DNA of 64,000 nt from Polyangiaceae bacterium (GTDB taxonomy: Bacteria > Myxococcota_A > Polyangia > Polyangiales > Polyangiaceae): assembly GCA_013361525.1 (NCBI GenBank), contig JABFXY010000084.1, forward strand, positions 59,814 through 123,813, written 5' to 3'. The position numbers and the translations under genes are program-made. Positions 18,292 to 24,657 of the stretch are shown piece by piece. Position 1 is the stretch's first letter. Every line of letters starts with the position of its first letter. Below the pieces are notes generated by a model. It was not told where the DNA came from. It saw nothing but the letters and a program-made list of their open reading frames with translations, and did not search any database.

Positions 18292-18666
18292 TCAGTGATG
18301 CGGTTTGCGCCAGCTGGTCTCGACGGTGATGTTGCCCGGCGCTTTGCAATAGAACATCACGCCGCGGTTGTTCACCTCGACGTCGGTCGACTCGACACCG
18401 GCGGCGGAGATCTTCGCGTGTTGCGCGCGGACTTCGTCGGGGTTGCCGACGAGAAAGCCGACGTGGAAATCCTTCGGGTACGACTCGCCCTCGGCGAGCC
18501 GTTGAAGGACGAGAACGAAGCCTTCGCGATCCGACAGGATGATGATCGCGGAAGAGTTTCGATTGCTCACGATCTCGAGGCCGTAGAGACGCTCGAAGAA
18601 CGCGGCGGTCGCGGGCACGTCGGGGACTTGCAGATCCAGGTGGTTGAGTTTCATCGGAGGTTCCAT
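18292..18666 (-). CDS. VOC-family (glyoxalase/dioxygenase-like) protein
   Basis: 124 residues from ATG 18666, or 120 from ATG 18654 (MKLNHLDLQVPDV), the more usual start for this family; neither has a clear ribosome-binding site. It has a single VOC domain with two beta-alpha-beta-beta-beta modules: LNHLDLQVPDVPATAAFFERLYGLE at the start and FHVGFLVGNPDEV in the second half. A first His and a later Glu (NITVETSW) could contribute to a metal site. VOC proteins range from glyoxalase I and dioxygenases to resistance proteins; the reaction cannot be assigned. Confidence 0.75.
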   Translation of the reverse strand: MEPPMKLNHLDLQVPDVPATAAFFERLYGLEIVSNRNSSAIIILSDREGFVLVLQRLAEGESYPKDFHVGFLVGNPDEVRAQHAKISAAGVESTDVEVNNRGVMFYCKAPGNITVETSWRKPHH

Positions 18667-18772
18667 TCGGTTCGGGCGGACACACGTGTTCCGCGCTGCC
18701 GTGGGACCTCACTCCACCGTGGAGGGATCAAGGGCTCCCGGGATTGGGAGTGGTCGGGGCTCACCGGACCGA

Positions 18773-18797
18773 CCTGCCGTTTTTCGACGACGGCAGG
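18773..18797 (-). terminator. Hairpin downstream of the sulfur-assimilation operon
   Basis: CCTGCCGT and ACGGCAGG form a perfect 8-bp stem around a 9-nt loop, 23 bases past the stop codon of the APS-kinase gene. There is no T-tract, so factor-independent termination is uncertain. Confidence 0.35.
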
Positions 18798-18819
18798 GTG
18801 ATCGATGATCGTAGCTTCG

Positions 18820-20205
18820 TCAACCTCGCATGCGTCGCGTCCCGAGCGAGCCGTCGCCGAACCGCTCGACGGGGCCCGCCGCGATCACGTCCAGGCCGAG
18901 CTCCGATGCACGAAGATGCGCGAGCGCGTCGCGCGGCACCGGATCGCCGGCGGCGTCGTCGAGGACGATCGCCGAGCGCGCGCCGAGGTTGCGCAGGACG
19001 GCGACCTGAAGGAGCGGGTCGTGATGCGCGTCGAGCGTCGGCAGCGGCGGGACGTCTTCGATGTGGAGCGCCGCGCCGAGCCCTCGCATCTCGCGGAAAT
19101 GCTCCGCGCTCGCTCGCACCGCGGGATTGGAGGACGCGATGATGACCGCGAGCTTTCCACGAACCTCGAGCGCAATATCGAGCAATGCCTCGCGCTCCAC
19201 GGAGAGTGGCTGGCGAAGCAACACGAACGCGGCGTTCAAGAAGCTCGTCTCTGCGAGGCGCTGCTCGACCTCGAAAAGCCGCGGCTCCGGCGCGGTTTGG
19301 ATCGCCCCGGCGACATTGCGATCACCCTCCGCACCGACCCAAACCTCGCTCACGTCGAGGAGGAACGTGCGTCCCGATCGAGCGCTGAGCTCGATGACCG
19401 CGCCCCCGCTCGGCTCCGTCCCGTCGCTCGGTAGTGCCAACGTCCACCGCAGTGGCCACGCGACGCCGGACTCGAGGCGACCCTCTTTCGCAAGCTTGGT
19501 CGCATCCTTTTCGCCGAGTGGCCCGACGAGCGGGTAGAGCACGCCGAACGCGACGGCCTCGCAAAGTGCCTCTGTCGCGTCGTCGATCTCGATCCTCGCA
19601 ATGGGTGGGTTTTCGGCACGTGAAGGAGCCGGCCCCAATCGCCGCGCCCATCCTCGCGCGGTCGTCGCCACGTCCTCGGCGGCGGCCGTGTACCCACGCT
19701 GTTCGATGACTTCCAGAATCGCCGCGAGACACGCGTCCACGGTCATTGCGCCGGTGTCGACGACGACGTCGGCATTGGTGGGCTCCTCGTACGGATCGGT
19801 CACGCCGGTGAAATGCTCGATCTCACCTTTGAGCGCCTTCCGATAAAGGCCCTTGGGATCCCGATCGGCGAGCGCCTCGATGGAGCATTTGCAATACACC
19901 TCGATGAACCGGCCGACGGCTCTGCGCTGCTCGTCGCGGACCTCGCGATAAGGGCTTATGGCTGCCGTGATTGCACAGGCGCCGGCACGCGCGAGGAGCT
20001 TTGCGACGTAGCCGATGCGTCGCACATTGGTGTCGCGATCGACGCGCGAGAAGCCGAGGCCCTTCGACAAGTGGGCGCGCATCTCGTCGCCGTCGAGGAC
20101 CTCGACGTGGACGCCGCGCGACGTGAGCTCCGCCGCGAGCAAGGTCGCGAGCGTGCTTTTGCCGGCCCCCGAAAGACCGGTGAACCAAACGACGAAGCCT
20201 GCCAC
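18820..20205 (-). CDS. cysC: APS kinase fused to a degenerate ATP-sulfurylase-like domain
   Basis: 461 residues from GTG 20205, which follows GGGGAGAG by four bases; the longer open frame upstream overlaps the JAMM gene and is spurious. Residues 1-175 are a complete adenylylsulfate kinase (APS + ATP to PAPS + ADP): P-loop GLSGAGKST (10-18), LDGDEMR, DRDTNVRRIGYVAKL, ISPYREVRD, GLYRKA and HFTGVTDPYE. Residues ~205-455 resemble ATP sulfurylase: an N-terminal PUA-like part (GVLYPLVGPLGEKDA, GVAWPLRWTLAL) and a catalytic-fold part. Where active enzymes carry QxRNPxH, this has LLRQPLS (329-335), and no HxGH motif is visible. Catalysis by this half is therefore unlikely; a structural or regulatory role is inferred. 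Last gene of the operon, 41 bp after the JAMM gene. Confidence 0.85.
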   Translation of the reverse strand: MAGFVVWFTGLSGAGKSTLATLLAAELTSRGVHVEVLDGDEMRAHLSKGLGFSRVDRDTNVRRIGYVAKLLARAGACAITAAISPYREVRDEQRRAVGRFIEVYCKCSIEALADRDPKGLYRKALKGEIEHFTGVTDPYEEPTNADVVVDTGAMTVDACLAAILEVIEQRGYTAAAEDVATTARGWARRLGPAPSRAENPPIARIEIDDATEALCEAVAFGVLYPLVGPLGEKDATKLAKEGRLESGVAWPLRWTLALPSDGTEPSGGAVIELSARSGRTFLLDVSEVWVGAEGDRNVAGAIQTAPEPRLFEVEQRLAETSFLNAAFVLLRQPLSVEREALLDIALEVRGKLAVIIASSNPAVRASAEHFREMRGLGAALHIEDVPPLPTLDAHHDPLLQVAVLRNLGARSAIVLDDAAGDPVPRDALAHLRASELGLDVIAAGPVERFGDGSLGTRRMRG

Positions 20206-20246
20206 GTTACTCTCCCCGGCGAAGCGCGCGGCTCTCGCGGCGCACC

Positions 20247-20804
20247 TCAGTCGACCACGGTGAAGGGTGCTTCGACGAACGAGCGACCCTCCCAGACATA
20301 CATTCGATGCTCTTCGATGCGCGGTCCTGCTTCGCCGCCGTAGACGCTCGTGACGAGGAACGCGAGCGGCCATTGTGGACCCGGACCGAGCCGGCACGGC
20401 CCACCTTCCGTCGCCGGGGGCTCGCCGAACGAGAGCACCGACGCGTCGGTGGCGCTGAAGTACGCGCCAGTGTCCAGGTGCGAGTGGTAGAGGATTTTCA
20501 CCGGGCGCTCGAGGGCAGCACCCTTGCGCACGGCGTCGTCGAACTTCTTTTCGTTGAACGCGAAGAACGTTCGCGCATCGCGGAAGTACGTCTCGGGATC
20601 GAGCTTGTGCAGCTTGTTCGCGAGGTTCTCGATCGCGACGAGCTGGTCGCAAAGCGGCGCGGGATCGGCCGGGCCGACGATGTATCCACACGCCTCTTCG
20701 CCGGTCAGGTAGCGGGCCTTCACGTCCGCCTCCAAGGCGGAGAGCGCCGCGCGCGAGATCGCCACCTCTCCCCTCGCCCACGCCGGTGTTGCGTTGGTCA
20801 CCAT
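20247..20804 (-). CDS. mec: JAMM metallopeptidase, CysO-cysteine peptidase (Mec-like)
   Basis: 185 residues. ATG 20804 is chosen because GGGAGAGG lies eight bases upstream; it overlaps the cysM 3' end by 7 bp. The JAMM/MPN+ zinc motif is intact: His107-Ser-His109, seven residues, Ser117, two residues, Asp120, with an upstream Glu (EEACGYIVG, about 36-40). In Mycobacterium tuberculosis Mec releases free cysteine from the CysO-cysteine adduct made by CysM; the operon here has cysO and cysM, so the same role is likely. It is longer than a minimal JAMM peptidase, with insertions between the strands, notably residues 50-100. Cytoplasmic, zinc-dependent. Confidence 0.85.
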   Translation of the reverse strand: MVTNATPAWARGEVAISRAALSALEADVKARYLTGEEACGYIVGPADPAPLCDQLVAIENLANKLHKLDPETYFRDARTFFAFNEKKFDDAVRKGAALERPVKILYHSHLDTGAYFSATDASVLSFGEPPATEGGPCRLGPGPQWPLAFLVTSVYGGEAGPRIEEHRMYVWEGRSFVEAPFTVVD

Positions 20805-21769
20805 ACGTATCGCCTCTCCCATTTCATCGGGGCGAAGTAGCGGTCGCCGCGATCGCAGACGATCGTGACGACACAGCCGCCCTCCCCTCGTTCGTGGAGT
20901 CGCTTTGCGATCTGGATCGCAGCGAACACGTTCGCACCCGACGAGTGGCCGACGTGCAGCGCCTCTTCGCTTGCGAGCCTGTCGGCCATCTCCCAGCCGT
21001 CTTCGGTCTCGACGCGCATCGTCTCGTCATAACCAGCAGCCGAATGAATGCCGGGGACGAGCGAGCTCGGCAGGTGCTTCAGACCCTCGAGGCCGTGGAG
21101 CGAATCCGACGGCTCGACCGCGACGCAGCGAACGGGTCTGTCGTGCTCGCGCAAGCGGCGTGACGTGCCCATGATCGTTCCGCTCGTTCCGATGCCGGCA
21201 ACGAAATGGGTGATGCGATCGCCGACGGCGTCGAGGATCTCCGCGCCGGTGCCATGGTAGTGCGCGCCGGGGTTGTCGGGATTGGAGTATTGGTCCGGGT
21301 AGAAGTACTTCTCCGGATCTTTTTCGACGATCTTACGAACCAAGTGGATCGCGCCGTCCGACCCTTCCATCGGGTCGCTGAAGATGATCTCGGTGCCGAA
21401 CGCGCGCGCGATGTCTTTGCGTGCCTGCGACACGTTCGACGGCATCACGAGCGCGACGCGAACGCCGAGCGCCGCACCGAACAACGAATACGCGACGCCG
21501 GTGTTGCCGCTCGTCGAGTCGATGAGGATCTTGTCGGAGGACAACCGGCCGTCCTCGAGCGCCCGCAACATCATGCGCGAAGCGGCGCGATCTTTGACGG
21601 AACCTCCGGGGTTCGCGAACTCGAGCTTCGCGTAGACCTCGACGCTCGGAGCCTCGCGCGCGACCTTCTCGAGGCGGAGCAGCGGCGTCTGTCCGACGGC
21701 CTCGACCACGCCCGAAAGCGGGCGCGAGCGCAAAAGACCCAGGCCGCGGCGTCCGAGCCAAGCGCTCAC
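20798..21769 (-). CDS. cysM: CysO-dependent cysteine synthase (CysM)
   Basis: 323 residues from GTG 21769, which overlaps the upstream stop (GTGA) and removes a low-complexity extension. This is a fold-type II PLP enzyme: Lys59 in NPGGSVKDR binds PLP, TSGNTG (86-91) forms the substrate loop, and GIGTSGTIMGT is the phosphate-binding loop. The ending, GDRYFAPMKWERRYVW, and the lack of a CysK-type profile fit the CysM branch that takes a protein-bound thiocarboxylate. In mycobacteria CysM uses O-phosphoserine and CysO-thiocarboxylate to make CysO-cysteine. The neighbouring cysO and JAMM genes support that route. Confidence 0.9.
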   Translation of the reverse strand: MSAWLGRRGLGLLRSRPLSGVVEAVGQTPLLRLEKVAREAPSVEVYAKLEFANPGGSVKDRAASRMMLRALEDGRLSSDKILIDSTSGNTGVAYSLFGAALGVRVALVMPSNVSQARKDIARAFGTEIIFSDPMEGSDGAIHLVRKIVEKDPEKYFYPDQYSNPDNPGAHYHGTGAEILDAVGDRITHFVAGIGTSGTIMGTSRRLREHDRPVRCVAVEPSDSLHGLEGLKHLPSSLVPGIHSAAGYDETMRVETEDGWEMADRLASEEALHVGHSSGANVFAAIQIAKRLHERGEGGCVVTIVCDRGDRYFAPMKWERRYVW

Positions 21770-22062
21770 GGCTTGCGCTCCTCGTTCTCGACCGCGCGGT
21801 GAATCGCACGCAGCGCAGCGCGGGCACCGGCGAGCGCCTCGCTTGCTGCCGCGTCGACCACCCAACCTTCGCCCACGCCGGGATCGAGCGGCGCAGGCGC
21901 GTCCGAGATTGATCCGAAACCTGCGGCGACTGCGTAGAGACGCGCAACCTCGCTCGCGAAACCGTGGCCCGCTACCGGTGCATCGGAGGCGCAGATCGCG
22001 CGCTGACCGGCGTCGCCGATGCCGTCGACCAGGATCTGTCGCACGTAGAGCTCCGCGTCCAT
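21766..22062 (-). CDS. Small E1-like N-terminal fragment protein in the CysO operon
   Basis: 98 residues, between cysO (7 bp gap) and cysM (4 bp overlap). It is not a standard operon member. The first ~50 residues align by eye with the extreme N-terminus of MoeB/ThiF E1-like enzymes: LYVRQILVDGIGDAGQ mirrors the RYxRQI...GxxGQ start, and ARLYAVAAGFGSI mirrors the helix after the nucleotide loop. The Gly-rich ATP loop itself is degenerate (VAGHGFASE), so it should not bind ATP alone. The rest is Ala-rich. The E1-like gene of this operon lacks exactly this N-terminal segment. It may complement that enzyme in trans; alternatively it is a decaying E1 remnant kept as a coupled frame. Confidence 0.7.
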   Translation of the reverse strand: MDAELYVRQILVDGIGDAGQRAICASDAPVAGHGFASEVARLYAVAAGFGSISDAPAPLDPGVGEGWVVDAAASEALAGARAALRAIHRAVENEERKP

Positions 22063-22069
22063 GCGGCGA

Positions 22070-22342
22070 TCAGCCTCCGGCGATGGCCGGGACGATCGAG
22101 ATGCGATCGCCGTTCTTGAGCTCGGTCTTCAGCCCCTCGAGGAAGCGAATGTCCTCGTCGCCGACGAAGATGTTGATGAACTTGCGCACGCCCTTCTCGT
22201 CGCAGAGGCGATCTTTGATGCCGGGGTATTTGCTCTCGAGATCGGCGATGACGTCGGCGACGGTCGCGCCGACCGCGGCGACCTCGTCGGCACCTTGGGT
22301 GAGCGTTCGCAGCGGGGTGGGGATTCGGACGATGGTTTCCAT
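22070..22342 (-). CDS. cysO: CysO sulfur-carrier protein (ThiS/MoaD family)
   Basis: 90 residues, a ubiquitin-fold sulfur carrier. It ends in the required Gly-Gly (PAIAGG), the site that is adenylated and converted to a thiocarboxylate. The sequence follows mycobacterial CysO closely along its length: VRIPTPLR at the start, VIADLESKYPGIKDRL in the helix, FINIFVGDEDIRFLEGL, then the GDRISIVPAIAGG end. That resemblance, with cysM and a JAMM peptidase downstream, supports CysO over ThiS or MoaD. It carries sulfide as thiocarboxylate for cysteine synthesis, a route that tolerates oxidative conditions. Confidence 0.9.
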   Translation of the reverse strand: METIVRIPTPLRTLTQGADEVAAVGATVADVIADLESKYPGIKDRLCDEKGVRKFINIFVGDEDIRFLEGLKTELKNGDRISIVPAIAGG

Positions 22343-22384
22343 CTTGGCTCCTAGCGGTGTTCGGTGGCGGCTACGCCACCGACT

Positions 22385-23125
22385 TCAATCCTGACAGGCG
22401 TCGCCGGCGTATCGACCGGCCTCGAGACGCACGATGCGGTCGCTCGCGAGCGCGCCGCAGAGCTCGCACGTCGCGCGCGCGCGGAGTGGAACGCGACGGA
22501 GCGAATCACGGCGGCCGTCGTAGGTGTAGACCCAGCCGAACCCGCTCTCGTCGCCGCGCAGAATCCGAAGCGTGAGCTCGGCGGCGAGCGCACCCGCGAC
22601 GCCACAAACGGGACCGACGACACCGGCCGTCGCGCAATCGGGCGCCGGACCCTCGGGGAGATCTTCGAATAGGCAGCGATAACAAGGGCGGCCACCCGCT
22701 GCGCTCGCGAGCACGGTCGCGTGCCAGCGCACGCTCGCCGAATGCACGATCGGCCGGCCGACGATGTTCGCCGCATCCGCACCGAGAAAACGCGAAGCGA
22801 AGTTGTCGGTCGCGTCGAGGACGACGTCGACGTCCCGAACGAGATCGATCGCCGTGTCCGGCAAGAGGCGGCCTCGATACGGAACGACGCGCAGCCCCGG
22901 TGCACGATCGGCGACGGCGCGCACGAGCGCGTCGAGCTTGTCCGTGCCTACGTCCCGATCCGAAAACAAGATCTGGCGGTGAAGGTTCGATCGCTCGACG
23001 ACGTCGTCATCGGCCGCGACGATCTCGAAGGGTGGACAGGTGCCCGTCGCGTAGGCCTGCGCGAGCACGAGGGCCGCGGGGGAGCCGATGCCACCGGCCC
23101 CGACGAGCAACACGCGCTTCGTCAC
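22385..23125 (-). CDS. ThiF/MoeB/MoeZ-type E1-like adenylyltransferase (N-terminally short)
   Basis: 246 residues. It activates the carrier's C-terminal Gly with ATP. Visible motifs: ATP loop LVGAGGIGS (7-15), DDDVVERSNLHRQ, DATDNFASR, and two zinc CxxC pairs (Cys148/151, Cys220/223). Cys164 sits in the expected catalytic-Cys region (DCATAGVVGPV). The protein starts right at the first Rossmann strand (MTKRVLLVGAGG), so the usual 20-25-residue N-terminal helix with a conserved Arg is missing; no in-frame upstream start could supply it, as it overlaps the cysK stop. No rhodanese domain is present, unlike MoeZ. Its partner carrier is CysO, 42 bp downstream. Confidence 0.85.
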   Translation of the reverse strand: MTKRVLLVGAGGIGSPAALVLAQAYATGTCPPFEIVAADDDVVERSNLHRQILFSDRDVGTDKLDALVRAVADRAPGLRVVPYRGRLLPDTAIDLVRDVDVVLDATDNFASRFLGADAANIVGRPIVHSASVRWHATVLASAAGGRPCYRCLFEDLPEGPAPDCATAGVVGPVCGVAGALAAELTLRILRGDESGFGWVYTYDGRRDSLRRVPLRARATCELCGALASDRIVRLEAGRYAGDACQD

Positions 23126-24129
23126 GACAGCTTTGCTCCGCGTGTGGAGGGCACGCTCTTCAGCTCCGAGAAGTGCTCTTCGAGGCTGAAGTAGCGCTCA
23201 CCCGTGTCGCAGAGCACCGTCACCACGGTCGACGACGGGCCGAGCTCACGCGCGATGGCGAGCGCGGTGAACACGTTGGCGCCCGCGCTGATCCCGACGA
23301 GCAAGCCCTCGAGGCGCGACAATGCTTGTTTGGTGTCCCACGCGTCGCGATCGCTCACCGTGCGGACCTCGCTCACGACGGAGGCGTCGTAGTTCTTCGG
23401 AACGAAGCCCGCGGCGATGCCTTGGATCTTCGAGGGCCCTCGCTCACCGCGCGAGATCGTCGCGGAGCTCTCCGGCTCGACGGCGATGATGCGCGCCGAA
23501 GGATGTGCGCGCCGCAGTGCGCGGCCGACGCCGCTGACGGTACCACCCGTGCCCACCGCCGCGACGAACGCGTCGATGCGCCTACCCTCGAGCGAGGCGA
23601 GGATCTCCTCGGCGGTCGTCTCTTCGTGGCAGCGGGGGTTCGCGCCATTTTCGAACTGCGAAGGAACGAACGAGCCCGGCGTGCGCTTCGCGATGGCGAT
23701 CGCCTCTTCGAGCGCACCGACCATTTGCTTTTCGGGATCCGTCAGGACGACCTGCGCACCGTACGCTTCGAGCAGCTGGCGGCGCTCGAGCGACATGCTC
23801 GCAGGCATCGTGAGGATGCAACGATAACCCTTGGCGGCGCAGACGATCGCGAGGCCGATGCCGGTGTTGCCGCTGGTCGGCTCGACGACGGTGCCACCCG
23901 CCGCGATGAGGCCGTCGCGCTCCGCGGCCTCGATCATCGCGAGGCAGATGCGATCTTTGACCGAGCCGCCGGGGCTCATGTGCTCGCACTTCGCGAAGAC
24001 CTCACCGCGCACGACGTTCGCCCCGAGGCGCGCGACCTTCACGAGCGGTGTATCGCCGACGAGATCGAGGACGCTCGAAACGACGCCGGGACGCGCAGGC
24101 AGCGGCGGGAGCTTGCCGTCAGATCGCAT
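23122..24129 (-). CDS. cysK: Cysteine synthase A (O-acetylserine sulfhydrylase)
   Basis: 335 residues from ATG 24129, overlapping the Rrf2 gene's end by 11 bp; the longer open frame upstream is inside the regulator gene. PLP Lys58 lies in SPGGSVKDR, then TSGNTGIGLA (substrate loop), GTGGTVSGVGRAL (phosphate loop) and DTGERYFS near the C-terminus. It is CysK-like (O-acetylserine + sulfide to cysteine) and distinct from the CysM-like paralogue three genes downstream. Having both in one operon gives sulfide-dependent and carrier-dependent cysteine routes. The stop overlaps the E1-like gene start. Confidence 0.9.
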   Translation of the reverse strand: MRSDGKLPPLPARPGVVSSVLDLVGDTPLVKVARLGANVVRGEVFAKCEHMSPGGSVKDRICLAMIEAAERDGLIAAGGTVVEPTSGNTGIGLAIVCAAKGYRCILTMPASMSLERRQLLEAYGAQVVLTDPEKQMVGALEEAIAIAKRTPGSFVPSQFENGANPRCHEETTAEEILASLEGRRIDAFVAAVGTGGTVSGVGRALRRAHPSARIIAVEPESSATISRGERGPSKIQGIAAGFVPKNYDASVVSEVRTVSDRDAWDTKQALSRLEGLLVGISAGANVFTALAIARELGPSSTVVTVLCDTGERYFSLEEHFSELKSVPSTRGAKLS

Positions 24130-24568
24130 ACTCCGGCCCCTCCTCCGTGCGGCGTTTGCGCGCGACGCCGATCCGCTCGGCGCTCGAACACATGTCGGCG
24201 AGCGTGACGCCGTCGAAGCAGCGCTCGACCTTGTGAGCGAGCTCGACGAACACCGAAGCGATCGGATCGCGCCCGGCCTCCCGCTCATCGGCACGGGTGA
24301 GCGCAAAGGCGCTGCCCTCGAGGGCGCGCACGATGTCACCCATCGTGATTTGCGTCGGTGGCCGCGCGAGCTGATAGCCGCCGCGAGGTCCGCGCTTCGC
24401 GGTGAGCAGACCGGCGCGCTTGAGCTCGTGGAAGATCTGCTCGAGAAACCGGAGCGGCACGCGCGCGTGCTCGGCCACCGTCCGCATTTGCGCGGGCCGA
24501 TCCTCGTGGTGGTACGCGAGGTGAAAGAGCGCTCGAACCCCGTAGCGGCCTTTGCTCGTCAGCCTCAC
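24119..24568 (-). CDS. Rrf2-family transcriptional regulator of the cysteine operon
   Basis: 149 residues from GTG 24568. The winged-helix Rrf2 fold is clear: MRLTSKGRYGVRALFHLAYH, the recognition region VPLRFLEQIFHELKRAGLLTAKRGPRGGYQLAR and then the dimer helix. IscR ligates its Fe-S cluster with three closely spaced Cys and a His; here only Cys117 and Cys127 occur, so a cluster of the IscR type is unlikely and a CymR-like mode (sensing cysteine precursors, perhaps with CysK as partner) is more plausible. It is the first gene of the operon, so probably self-regulating through the palindrome just upstream. Confidence 0.85.
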   Translation of the reverse strand: MRLTSKGRYGVRALFHLAYHHEDRPAQMRTVAEHARVPLRFLEQIFHELKRAGLLTAKRGPRGGYQLARPPTQITMGDIVRALEGSAFALTRADEREAGRDPIASVFVELAHKVERCFDGVTLADMCSSAERIGVARKRRTEEGPEYAI

Positions 24569-24582
24569 GCGGAGGTTATGAT

Positions 24583-24598
24583 TTTACCCATCGGTAAA
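24583..24598 (-). promoter_or_regulatory. Palindromic operator next to a TTGACT -35 box, upstream of the Rrf2-cysteine operon
   Basis: TTTACC-CATC-GGTAAA is a perfect 6-bp inverted repeat with a 4-bp spacer. Read on the minus strand, TTGACT (24603-24598) abuts it as a -35 box, so a dimer bound here would block the promoter. It lies 15-30 bp upstream of the regulator's GTG. Autoregulation by the Rrf2 protein is inferred. No strong -10 hexamer could be fixed. Confidence 0.6.
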
Positions 24599-24657
24599 GT
24601 CAACAATCTCTTTGGGGTTCGATCCCGCACGCGTTTCGTCACATCATCGGGCCACCC

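Noticed and set aside
20206..20781. N-terminal 192-residue extension of the APS kinase frame
   Set aside because: It overlaps the intact JAMM gene, is low-complexity Arg/Ala-rich, and a good ribosome-binding site precedes the GTG at 20205.
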